Source of the DNA: Hungatella sp. UBA3048
GTDB taxonomy: Bacteria > Bacillota > Clostridia > Lachnospirales > Lachnospiraceae
Length of the DNA: 64,000 bases
NCBI GenBank assembly: GCA_002367105.1
Contig: DFCS01000051.1
Span: 234,996 to 298,995, forward strand
Direction of reading: 5' to 3'
This document shows positions 54,207 through 62,274 of the stretch, piece after piece; positions within the stretch are counted from its first letter, which is position 1; every line of letters begins with the position of its first letter. The notes beneath the pieces were generated by a model. It worked only from the letters and a program-made list of their open reading frames with translations, was not told the origin of the DNA and searched no databases. The translations under genes and the position numbers were made by a program.

Positions 54207-55022
54207 CTATATTCTTTCCAGCGGGATTTGTATTTCAGTCAGGTATTTATCGGGGCACTCCTCATTCCATGGCCCACGGTGAACAATTTGCCTGCTTTGC
54301 CCGATCATTTTATACTGGTTATGTTCCTGCAGCCAGCTTGCAAAAGCAAGAAATGCCCCCGCAATATTTTCAAAAGGACCATATACCATCGTACAAGCCA
54401 TATTTTGAACGGGTTCCGTATTACGAAACACAAACCCGTTTGTATTTTTCCCCATCCGGGCCACAGGCGCACATATTTCCATATCTACATCCTTTTCTCT
54501 GTAATCCATATCATGATATATGGTAAAAGTATCGCTCGAAACAGGAATATTATTTTTATCTGCAAAGTCCGACATTTCTTTCCACAGCTGCCCCTCTGCA
54601 TAATAATCGGGAACAATGCGTCTTAAAGAAAACACCTGATAACTGGGAATGGATTTAATCGAAACATTGTAGTTTATTGCCATCTTTTCTCTTAGAATAT
54701 CATTCTTTGCCAGCTCAATTTTTGCTAGCTTCTCCTGTTCCGATTTAATTACATTCCCGATTTCCAGGCGCTTATCCTCAAGCTGCTTTGCAATAAATTC
54801 ATCACCCCAATGATTAATGGCAATGCCAATTTCAGAAACATTAAAACCTAAATCACGCAAGAAGATTATTTTATTCAAAGTGGGGATCTGCTCCGCAGCA
54901 TATAACCTGTAATTGGTGAACCGATCGGTTGCTGCAGGCGTTAACAGACCTGTTTCGTCGTAATACCTTAACATGCGGATTGATACTTGCGTTAATTTAG
55001 AAAACTCACCTATTTTAAACAT
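54207..55022 (-). CDS. MerR-family regulator with GyrI-like ligand domain
   Basis: This 271-residue protein has a MerR helix-turn-helix (MFKIGEFSKLTQVSIRMLRYYDETGLL), a dimerisation coiled coil at about 80-115 (IAKQLEDKRLEIGNVIKSEQEKLAKI) and a C-terminal GyrI/AraC-type effector domain, as in BmrR-type multidrug regulators. ATG follows GAGGTGG. Its target may be its own promoter or a transporter elsewhere; none is adjacent. Confidence 0.9.
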   Translation of the reverse strand: MFKIGEFSKLTQVSIRMLRYYDETGLLTPAATDRFTNYRLYAAEQIPTLNKIIFLRDLGFNVSEIGIAINHWGDEFIAKQLEDKRLEIGNVIKSEQEKLAKIELAKNDILREKMAINYNVSIKSIPSYQVFSLRRIVPDYYAEGQLWKEMSDFADKNNIPVSSDTFTIYHDMDYREKDVDMEICAPVARMGKNTNGFVFRNTEPVQNMACTMVYGPFENIAGAFLAFASWLQEHNQYKMIGQSRQIVHRGPWNEECPDKYLTEIQIPLERI

Positions 55023-55100
55023 TCGACCACCTCTATATTGGAATTATATCGTGTATATCCTTAAACTGCAAATAAATAAATGGCCGAAGTAAACCCAATA

Positions 55101-55140
55101 AAAAAGGCGTTCTGCCGGTTGATCAGCAGGACGCCTTTTT
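55101..55140 (-). terminator. Terminator left behind the chemoreceptor remnant
   Basis: A 15-bp stem with one wobble (55101-55115 and 55126-55140, core GGCGTTCTGC/GCAGGACGCC) with A and T runs at its ends. It sits 13 bases beyond the stop of the gene remnant described next and has no intact gene to serve. Confidence 0.8.
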
Positions 55141-55152
55141 TATAACTACCAA

Positions 55153-55235
55153 TCACATTCTCTTTAAGGTAAACTGATTTGCCAGACCGTTTAGTACCTT
55201 TGCCTGCGCAGACAGCTCTTCGCTTGCAGCGGCGC
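55153..55235 (-). pseudogene. C-terminal remnant of a methyl-accepting chemotaxis protein
   Basis: On the minus strand the frame reads AAASEELSAQAKVLNGLANQF then TLKRM and a stop (TGA at 55153-55155). This is the usual end of a chemoreceptor; compare ASSEEMSAQANTLREEVDKF in the intact gene at 36.7-38.5 kb. Upstream of this the similarity ends abruptly, and no receptor frame remains. The intact terminator behind it supports a former gene cut off at its 5' side, probably by a deletion or an insertion of the divergent iron-type ABC operon. It is not a copy of the intact receptor, since the residues differ. Confidence 0.72.
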
Positions 55236-55239
55236 AACA

Positions 55240-55277
55240 ATCACACATAAGTTGTGTATTTTACACCTTTGTGTGAT
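55240..55277. promoter_or_regulatory. Nested palindromes upstream of the Fe(III)-type ABC operon
   Basis: ATCACAC (55240-55246) with GTGTGAT (55271-55277), and inside them GTGTA-TTT-TACAC (55254-55266). The elements lie about 90 bases before the binding-protein start and may be an operator. No Fur-like box is evident. Confidence 0.35.
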
Positions 55278-55364
55278 ATTGTCGGATTTACATTTATGAC
55301 CCCCACAGCTAAAATGTAATTATCAGATAAACCAGTGAAACACCATCAGGGAGGAGAGAATCAC

Positions 55365-56453
55365 ATGAAGAAAACAGTAAAAGTTTCAGCAGTCTTATTA
55401 GCCATGGCACTGGCAGCCACCGGCTGCAGCTCCGGGAAACCGGCAGATAACAGCACGGCGGCAGATACCGGAAAAACCGAAGCCGCCGCTCCGGCAACAG
55501 GGGAGGAAGATCCTGTACTGGTCGTATATACCGCCCGCGGCGAATCCTTAAACAATGCCGTGATTCCTGAATTTGAAAAAGACACCGGCATTAAAGTCGA
55601 GGTGGTCGTCGCCGGAACCGGAGAGCTGCTAAAAAGAGCTCAGTCAGAAAAAGCCAATCCGCTTGGCGATATCTTCTGGGTCGCTGACCAGACCATGTTA
55701 TCCGCATCCAAAGACCTGTTTATGGAATATGTATCTTCCGAAGACGGTAACATGATCGATGCTTTCAAAAACACCACCGGTTACTTTACCCCTGCATTTG
55801 CAGATCCTACTGTCATGATCGTGAACAAGGACTTAAAAGGCGATATGAAGATCGATGGATTTGAGGATTTATTAAATCCTGAATTAAAAGGAAAAATCGC
55901 ATTTGGTGATCCTGTAAACTCCAGTTCTGCATTCCAGTCATTACTGGCCATGCTTTACGGTATGGGCAAAGACGGCGATCCCCTTTCAGACGAAGCGTGG
56001 GCCTATGTAGACAAGTTTATCGCAAACTTAGACGGCAAGATGTGCAACAGCTCAAGCCAGGTATATAAAGGCGTGGCTGAAGGAGAATATGTGGTTGGCT
56101 TAACCTGGGAAGATCCTGCTGCCAACTATGTTAAGGAAGGTGCTGCAGTAGAAGTTGTATTCCCGGTTGAAGGAGCCATCTTCCCCGGTGAATCCGTACA
56201 GATTCTAAAAGACTGCAAACATCCGGAAAATGCAAAGAAATTTGTAGATTACATGCTGTCTGAAAAGATTCAGAATGCAGTCGGTTCCACACTGACCGTA
56301 AGACCTCTGAGAAAAGACGCCACTCTGGCTGAATATATGAAACCTCAAAGCGAGATTAAATTATTTGATAACTATGATGAAGGATGGGTAGCAGAACACA
56401 AATTAGAGATTACCAATCTGTTCAGTGAGCACATGGAAACATCCATGGATTAA
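55365..56453 (+). CDS. Fe(III)/phosphonate-type ABC substrate-binding lipoprotein
   Basis: This 362-residue lipoprotein (lipobox Cys21, ATGC) belongs to the FbpA/FutA-like group: VVYTARGESLNNAVIPEFEKDTGIKV, GTGELLKRAQSEKANPLGDIFW and PVEGAIFPGESVQILKDCKHPENAKKFVDYML. I do not see the tandem tyrosines that bind iron in FbpA, so the ligand may instead be an organophosphate, phosphonate or other anion. ATG follows GGGAGGAGAG. An ATPase, a fused permease and a YesM/YesN-type two-component system follow. Confidence 0.87.
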   Translation: MKKTVKVSAVLLAMALAATGCSSGKPADNSTAADTGKTEAAAPATGEEDPVLVVYTARGESLNNAVIPEFEKDTGIKVEVVVAGTGELLKRAQSEKANPLGDIFWVADQTMLSASKDLFMEYVSSEDGNMIDAFKNTTGYFTPAFADPTVMIVNKDLKGDMKIDGFEDLLNPELKGKIAFGDPVNSSSAFQSLLAMLYGMGKDGDPLSDEAWAYVDKFIANLDGKMCNSSSQVYKGVAEGEYVVGLTWEDPAANYVKEGAAVEVVFPVEGAIFPGESVQILKDCKHPENAKKFVDYMLSEKIQNAVGSTLTVRPLRKDATLAEYMKPQSEIKLFDNYDEGWVAEHKLEITNLFSEHMETSMD

Positions 56454-56471
56454 TAAGCTGCATTGATCCAA

Positions 56472-56512
56472 ACAAAAGACTGCCTGAGACTCAGTCAGGG
56501 GCAGTCTTTTTG
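56472..56512 (+). terminator. Intercistronic terminator-like hairpin
   Basis: AAAAGACTGCC and GGCAGTCTTTT pair (about 56474-56484 and 56499-56509) with extra inner TGA/TCA pairing, followed by T residues. Placed between binding protein and ATPase, it would lower transcription of the latter, giving an excess of binding protein. Confidence 0.7.
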
Positions 56513-56549
56513 TACCAAAAAATACGGAGTACGTGAGGAGAGAGGAACT

Positions 56550-57650
56550 ATGGGAGTAGCAATCAGTATAGAAAACGCAGTAAAACGATTTGGAAAAGAT
56601 ACCATTATCAATGGATTATCCCTGGATATTAAACCAGGAGAGTTCTTCACCCTGTTAGGACCATCCGGCTGCGGCAAGACAACCCTGCTTCGAATGATCA
56701 TCGGCTTTAACAGCATCGAGGGCGGTGAAATCAAAGTAGACCAGAAGGTAATCAACGACATCCCCACCAACAAACGTAACATGGGTATGGTCTTCCAGAA
56801 CTACGCCATTTTCCCCCACATGTCAGTCAGGGATAATGTGGCTTTTGGACTGAAAAACAGAAAAATACCTGCATCACAAATCGATGCCCAGGTGGATGAA
56901 ATCTTGAAAATTGTTAAAATCGATCATTTAAAAAATCGTATGCCCGCCAAACTGTCAGGCGGCCAGCAGCAGCGAGTCGCCTTAGCGCGGGCCATCGTCA
57001 TTCATCCCGAAGTTCTTTTGATGGATGAGCCGCTGTCAAACCTGGACGCGAAACTTCGCGTGGAGATGAGAAATGCCATTAAGCGGATCCAGCAGCAGAT
57101 CGGAATTACCACCGTTTATGTAACTCATGACCAGGAGGAGGCTCTGGCTGTATCAGACCGGATCGCAGTTATGAACGGCGGTGTGATCCAGCAGATCGAT
57201 ACACCTAAGAACATCTACCAGCGTCCTGCAAACCTGTTTGTATCTACCTTTATCGGCTTATCCAATATCCTGTCCGGTATAACATCGGTTAGAAACGGTG
57301 AAACTTCCATTCAGATCCAGGATTATACCGTTCCTATGGATCAGTTAAGCCATGAGGTGAAAGACGGGCAGAACATCAAGGTATCCATTCGCCCCGAAGA
57401 ATTCATCATCAACCAGGCAGACGGTGACGGCATCCCTGGAACAGTAAAAAGCAGTGTATTTCTTGGCATTACCACTCATTATTTTGTTACCCTGGCAAAC
57501 GGACAGGAAATTGAAGTCATTCAAAATTCCGATATCTGGGACATCATCCCGGATGGCTCTGACATCCGTCTTGCTGTACAGCCTCAAAAGATCAACGTTT
57601 ATACCGAAGACGGGAATAAAAATCTTGTGGTTAGGAGGGATCAGGTATGA
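56550..57650 (+). CDS. ABC transporter ATPase (FbpC/PotA-like)
   Basis: This 366-residue ATP-binding subunit has Walker A GPSGCGKTTLLR, signature LSGGQQQRVALARA, Walker B LLMDEPLSNLDAK and a C-terminal TOBE regulatory domain (about 240-366). The start ATG 56550 after AGGAGAGAGGAA gives MGVAISIENAVKRFG; the longer frame runs through the terminator hairpin. It shares ATGA with the permease. Confidence 0.94.
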   Translation: MGVAISIENAVKRFGKDTIINGLSLDIKPGEFFTLLGPSGCGKTTLLRMIIGFNSIEGGEIKVDQKVINDIPTNKRNMGMVFQNYAIFPHMSVRDNVAFGLKNRKIPASQIDAQVDEILKIVKIDHLKNRMPAKLSGGQQQRVALARAIVIHPEVLLMDEPLSNLDAKLRVEMRNAIKRIQQQIGITTVYVTHDQEEALAVSDRIAVMNGGVIQQIDTPKNIYQRPANLFVSTFIGLSNILSGITSVRNGETSIQIQDYTVPMDQLSHEVKDGQNIKVSIRPEEFIINQADGDGIPGTVKSSVFLGITTHYFVTLANGQEIEVIQNSDIWDIIPDGSDIRLAVQPQKINVYTEDGNKNLVVRRDQV

Positions 57651-59311
57651 GATATGCCGGCGAAAAGAAGTTCAATATCTGGGTAGCTATGGCACTGGGG
57701 ATTCTCGGCCTTTTTCTAATCTTCGTAGTCTACCCCTTAATTCTGATATTATATAAAAGCGTGCTATCCGAGGATGGTTCCTTCAGTCTTGCATATTTTG
57801 GTAAATTCTTCGCCAGAAAATACTACTGGAGTACCCTGATAAACAGTTTTAAAGTCACCATAGTTTCCACCCTGCTGGCGGCTGTTCTGGGTCTGGTTAT
57901 GGCATATGTTTTACGGAGTGTACGAATCAGAGGAAGTAAGTATTTAAATATCCTGATCGTCATGTCCTATCTTTCTCCTCCATTTATCGGAGCTTATGCC
58001 TGGATCCAGTTACTGGGGCGTAATGGATTTATCACCAAAATCTTAAACGATCTGTTTCATGTGAAGTTAAACGGCATTTATGGATTTGCAGGAATTGTTC
58101 TTGTCTTCTCCCTGCAATCCTTTCCACTGGTTTATATGTATATCTCAGGCGCTCTTAAAAACCTGGATAACTCCTTAAATGAAGCAGCTGAAAGCCTGGG
58201 CTGCAGTGCCTTTCAGAGAGTGGTTCAAGTGATCGTACCACTGGTCATGCCTACCATGCTAGCCAGCTCCTTACTGGTATTTATGAGAGTCTTCTCCGAC
58301 TTTGGTACCCCTATGCTGATCGGTGAAGGTTATAAGACATTTCCTGTCTTGATGTACAGCCAGTTTATGGGCGAGGTCAGCACCGATGACCATTTTGCTG
58401 CTGCCCTCTGCGTCATTATCATCGGCATCACCCTGCTGTTATTCTTCTTCCAGCGCTATCTGGGAAACCGATATACCTATTCCATGACCGCATTAAAACC
58501 TATGGAAGCAGAACATTGCACCGGACTAAAAAATGTATTATCCCATTTATTTGTATACCTGGTAGTCCTCATCGCCATACTTCCGCAGCTAACCGTTATC
58601 TTCACTTCCTTCCTGGCTACCGGAGGAGGAAGCGTATACACCGGAGGCTTCTCGCTTGATAACTACCGAAACACGCTGTTTTCCAAGAATAACAACGGCG
58701 CCATTTTTAACACCTATTTATTCGGTCTGTGCGCCATTGCGATTGTCGTAGTGCTGGGAATTTTGATTTCTTACCTGACTGTACGAAAAAAATCAATTTT
58801 GACTAATATCCTTGATACGGTCACGATGTTCCCCTACATCATACCAGGCTCTGTTCTGGGTATCTCATTTTTATATGCATTTAACACAAAACCGTTTCTC
58901 CTCAGTGGCACCGCCCTCATTATCGTCATCTCACTCTCCATCCGGCGTATGCCCTACACCATCCGTTCCAGTACTGCCATCATCGGACAGATCAGTCCCA
59001 GTGTGGAGGAAGCTGCCATCAGTCTGGGCTGTTCAGAGACGAAGTCATTTGCAAAAATTACAGTTCCCATGATGATGTCCGGTGTATTATCCGGCGCCAT
59101 TATGAGCTGGATCACCTTGATCAGTGAACTGAGTTCCTCCATCATCCTCTATACCAGCAAGACCCAGACACTGACCGTAGCTATTTATGCAGAAGTCATT
59201 AGAAGCAACTTCGGCAATGCTGCTGCATATTCAACCATCTTAACTCTGACCAGTATTCTATCGCTGCTATTGTTCTTCAAACTAACGGGCAGCAATGATA
59301 TAAGCATTTAG
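57647..59311 (+). CDS. Fused double ABC permease (FbpB-like)
   Basis: This 554-residue membrane protein contains two complete permease units, about 12 helices. Each has a coupling loop: NEAAESLGCSAFQRVVQVIVP in the first and EEAAISLGCSETKSFAKITVP in the second. The fusion is typical of Fe(III) and related anion importers. ATG overlaps the ATPase stop (ATGA). Confidence 0.93.
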   Translation: MRYAGEKKFNIWVAMALGILGLFLIFVVYPLILILYKSVLSEDGSFSLAYFGKFFARKYYWSTLINSFKVTIVSTLLAAVLGLVMAYVLRSVRIRGSKYLNILIVMSYLSPPFIGAYAWIQLLGRNGFITKILNDLFHVKLNGIYGFAGIVLVFSLQSFPLVYMYISGALKNLDNSLNEAAESLGCSAFQRVVQVIVPLVMPTMLASSLLVFMRVFSDFGTPMLIGEGYKTFPVLMYSQFMGEVSTDDHFAAALCVIIIGITLLLFFFQRYLGNRYTYSMTALKPMEAEHCTGLKNVLSHLFVYLVVLIAILPQLTVIFTSFLATGGGSVYTGGFSLDNYRNTLFSKNNNGAIFNTYLFGLCAIAIVVVLGILISYLTVRKKSILTNILDTVTMFPYIIPGSVLGISFLYAFNTKPFLLSGTALIIVISLSIRRMPYTIRSSTAIIGQISPSVEEAAISLGCSETKSFAKITVPMMMSGVLSGAIMSWITLISELSSSIILYTSKTQTLTVAIYAEVIRSNFGNAAAYSTILTLTSILSLLLFFKLTGSNDISI

Positions 59312-59323
59312 CGAAAGCAATGA

Positions 59324-59449
59324 GCAGTGGGAAATAAGTCATGAAAAGATTTTCGTTGTGCTTGCACATAAGAAAATCTTTTCATGACTTATTTCATAGG
59401 GCGAATGCCCGTTAGCTCATAAAACCGCAGGTTTTATGAGCTACACTGC
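59324..59449. repeat. Nested palindromic element, about 126 bp
   Basis: GCAGTG (59324-59329) and CACTGC (59444-59449) bracket three hairpins. The first has perfect 24-bp arms at 59331-59354 and 59372-59395, with a further TGTGC/GCACA stem in its loop. The second is small (GGGC-GAAT-GCCC, 59399-59410). The third has 13-bp perfect arms at 59413-59425 and 59431-59443. The whole would fold into a three-way, cloverleaf-like structure. It may be a mobile palindromic (REP/MITE-like) repeat or a structured RNA. No second copy was seen in the window. Confidence 0.7.
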
Positions 59450-59456
59450 GGACTTA

Positions 59457-59465
59457 TGGTATAAT
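59457..59465 (+). promoter_or_regulatory. Extended -10 promoter for the two-component genes
   Basis: TGGTATAAT is a full extended -10 box, 8 bases after the palindromic element and 37 bases before the kinase start codon. No good -35 is present, which an extended -10 can tolerate. Confidence 0.5.
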
Positions 59466-59502
59466 ACCTATAACCACACCCACAAACATTCGGAGGCCCC
59501 CC

Positions 59503-61227
59503 ATGAAAAGTAATCAGTACAAGGACTATATCAAAAAATCCTTTATGAAATATGCACTTTCCATCATCTCACTATTATTTGTGCTGGTGCTTTTATTCCT
59601 GCTAATCAATGTACAATGGATTATCTCCGGTCCAAATAAAAGAAATCACATTCATTTATCCGGCATCCTGGATCAACAATTCCTGCTCTATCAAAAAGGA
59701 CTGGCCGAACTCACCCAAAATCCGGTTCTTCAGACCGCACTAAACAGCACAGACCCTGCCGCCATCACTGCAAACAACCGGCTTCTTTATGACTTTACCA
59801 ACTCCCAGATTATCCGTTCATCATTTATACTCTTAGACCAGCATGGACGCATCGTCAGCAGCAATCTATTTGCCGGCAACCAGGAGATTTTCCATGAAAG
59901 TGATATCTTTCGCCGCATGACCAGTCAGATGCAGGAACAGCCCGAAAAGATCTTCACACTGCCAAGCCGTTTAAACTATGCCAATGAACAGGCAGGTGAT
60001 TTAATTCTTGGCAAAGCTGTGATAATGGACGGCACACTTACCGGCTATCTGTTTTTTGACCTGCTGGATACCTATCTTTATGAGATCATCCGCGAATATC
60101 CTCTTGATGATGTTATCATCACGGACCGATATGATAACCTGATCTTTTCTATCAGCCGCCAGCAGACTGACCCCATAGACAAATACCCTTCCGGAAAATA
60201 CCGGATGGACTGGCAGGAAGGAAGTGTGGTGAAGGTCAATGGAAAACATTATCACATTCAAAAAAGCTCACTTCCCGGTAGTTCTTTAATCCTATATACA
60301 CTGGTTTCCACCGAATATCAGAAAGACCTCCTGTTATACGGCTTTGTATTCATGCTCATTGTAGGCATCCTGCTGGTCATTATATCATTGCCTGTAACCG
60401 AACACATTACCCAGAAAAACCTTCTGGCCATCAATGAACTCCAGAAATCCATTGAGCAGATGGGAAAAGGAAATATGGACTATCAGCTCCGTTCTCAAGT
60501 ATTTGATGAATTCCAAAAACTGGATGACGCATACCGCCACATGGTATTGCAGCGGGAAGAGCTGCTGAAATATAACAGTGAACTGTCCGAGCGAAAAAGG
60601 ACCATGGAAATCAAGCAATTAGAAGAACAATTTAACCCTCATTTTATTTTCAATGTTATGGAGACCCTCCGTTATGAAATTATGATCGATGCGGCAAAAG
60701 CTTCTGATATGGTTCAGTCCTTCGCCAGACTCATGCGCTACAGCATCTATTATGGCAGCACCATAGTTTCTCTCAGAACGGATATTGAATATATCAATGA
60801 TTATCTTCTGTTACAAAAAATGCGCTATAACCGTCGCTTGAAATATCATATTGATATTCCGGAGGAACTGCTGGAATACCGGATTCCCAAGCTGCTGCTT
60901 CAGCCGGTTGTGGAGAATTCTCTGGTTCACGGCATGAAAAATACCCACTCCATCTCCATTACGATCACCGGACGGGTGCATGAAGACATCCTGGAGCTGT
61001 GTGTGGAGGATGACGGAAGCGGAATTGACGGAGAACGTCTTGCCAGTCTGCGGGCCGGTCTGGAATTGGAGGATGGATATAAGGAGCATATTGGACTCTA
61101 TAATTCCCATCGTGTTGTCCGTCTGTTATATGGTACTGGATACGGCGTGACCATCGAAAGCCAGCAAGGTTCCGGCACACGTGTCACAGTAACCATGCCG
61201 GCAGATATGGAGGATTATTATGTATAA
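59503..61227 (+). CDS. YesM-type sensor histidine kinase
   Basis: This 574-residue membrane kinase has a first helix at about residues 18-40 and an extracellular sensor domain to about 265 (dCache-like in length). A second helix near 270-290 (FVFMLIVGILLVIISLPV) precedes HAMP, and the LytS/YesM-type His motif EEQFNPHFIFNVMETLRYEI follows. HATPase motifs are LLLQPVVENSLVHG and EDDGSGID. ATG follows CGGAGG. It overlaps the response regulator gene and probably senses the ligand imported by the ABC system upstream. Confidence 0.92.
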   Translation: MKSNQYKDYIKKSFMKYALSIISLLFVLVLLFLLINVQWIISGPNKRNHIHLSGILDQQFLLYQKGLAELTQNPVLQTALNSTDPAAITANNRLLYDFTNSQIIRSSFILLDQHGRIVSSNLFAGNQEIFHESDIFRRMTSQMQEQPEKIFTLPSRLNYANEQAGDLILGKAVIMDGTLTGYLFFDLLDTYLYEIIREYPLDDVIITDRYDNLIFSISRQQTDPIDKYPSGKYRMDWQEGSVVKVNGKHYHIQKSSLPGSSLILYTLVSTEYQKDLLLYGFVFMLIVGILLVIISLPVTEHITQKNLLAINELQKSIEQMGKGNMDYQLRSQVFDEFQKLDDAYRHMVLQREELLKYNSELSERKRTMEIKQLEEQFNPHFIFNVMETLRYEIMIDAAKASDMVQSFARLMRYSIYYGSTIVSLRTDIEYINDYLLLQKMRYNRRLKYHIDIPEELLEYRIPKLLLQPVVENSLVHGMKNTHSISITITGRVHEDILELCVEDDGSGIDGERLASLRAGLELEDGYKEHIGLYNSHRVVRLLYGTGYGVTIESQQGSGTRVTVTMPADMEDYYV

Positions 61228-62011
61228 GGTTCTACTTGTAGAAGATGAAGATATCATCAGAAAAGGTCTGATGTTTATGGTAAAGTGGCAGGAAATCAAC
61301 TGTGTAGTCGTAGGCGAAGCCATAGACGGAGTTGATGGAATTCAAAAGATCAAAGATAATGAGCCCGACATCGTAATTGTAGATATCAACATGCCCATTA
61401 TGAACGGTCTGCAGATGTTGGAAGAAAGCATTAAAGAATTCGGTTATGAAGCCATTATCGTATCCGGATACAGTGAATTTGAATTTGCAAAAAAGGCGAT
61501 CCGCCTCGGCGTCACAGAATATCTGTTAAAACCCGTGGATTTTACAGAACTTTATGATGCAATTCTTAAGATAACCGAGAAGCTGGAAGCAAATACACGG
61601 ATGAAAGGATACATCCGGCAAATCGATCTGGAGAAGAAAAAGCTGGGCATATTGGAAACAGATATTTCTGAAACCGTCACCTTCAAAAATAAATATGTGA
61701 GCTCCATGGTGAAGTATATCGAAGAGCATTATTCTTCCCGCCTTTCCTTAACCGATTTAAGCGAAGAATATAATCTTTCCTGTACCTATCTGAATACGAA
61801 ATTCAAAAGCGAGACCGGCTACACCTTCAATGATTTTTTGAACCGTTACCGGATGCAGAAAGCTGTGGAGCTTCTGAAATCAGATCAATATAAGGTATAT
61901 GAAATTGCTGAGATGGTGGGGTTTTCTGAATATAAGTATTTTATTAAAGTGTTTAAAAAGTATATAGGCTGCTCTCCTGCTAAATTTATGGAGGTAGGGG
62001 ATGGGAAGTAA
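61220..62011 (+). CDS. YesN-type response regulator with AraC DNA-binding domain
   Basis: This 263-residue regulator has a receiver domain with D55 (IVIVDINMPIMNG) and Lys in LLKPVDF, then a linker and an AraC double helix-turn-helix (LTDLSEEYNLSCTYLNTKF and VYEIAEMVGFSEYKYFIKVF). It overlaps the kinase by 8 bases. The likely target is the ABC operon upstream. Confidence 0.94.
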   Translation: MYKVLLVEDEDIIRKGLMFMVKWQEINCVVVGEAIDGVDGIQKIKDNEPDIVIVDINMPIMNGLQMLEESIKEFGYEAIIVSGYSEFEFAKKAIRLGVTEYLLKPVDFTELYDAILKITEKLEANTRMKGYIRQIDLEKKKLGILETDISETVTFKNKYVSSMVKYIEEHYSSRLSLTDLSEEYNLSCTYLNTKFKSETGYTFNDFLNRYRMQKAVELLKSDQYKVYEIAEMVGFSEYKYFIKVFKKYIGCSPAKFMEVGDGK

Positions 62012-62043
62012 TCATTCCTGTCTCCTACTGCCATTTCCATAGA

Positions 62044-62082
62044 AAAACGGACCACAGAAAATTCTTCCGTGGTCCGTTTTTT
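62044..62082 (+). terminator. Terminator of the two-component operon
   Basis: AAAACGGACCAC (62044-62055) and GTGGTCCGTTTT (62069-62080), followed by TT. It lies 33 bases after the response regulator stop. Confidence 0.88.
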
Positions 62083-62179
62083 AATAACATTCCTTACGAT
62101 GCCTGAGCTCCATTCAGACGTGCAAAAATTCCTCCCTTTGCAATCAGTATACGTGCTCAACAGGGTCACGATCCATAAT

Positions 62180-62229
62180 AAAAACAGTGCAGAACCAACC
62201 GATTCATCGGAAGGTTCTGCACTGTTTTT
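62180..62229 (-). terminator. Terminator of the LPxTG protein gene
   Basis: A 17-bp stem with arms at 62180-62196 and 62213-62229 (core CAGTGCAGAACC/GGTTCTGCACTG) with A and T runs. It lies 46 bases beyond the stop of the surface-protein gene. The roughly 95 bases between it and the previous terminator hold no gene that I can support. Confidence 0.82.
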
Positions 62230-62274
62230 GTTTATTACTTGCTTTCCGGCTGCTTAAAATCTAAAGCCTTTCTT

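Noticed and set aside
62085..62180. Small RNA between two terminators
   Set aside because: The stretch is bounded by terminators for genes on opposite strands; I see no promoter or conserved structure within it.
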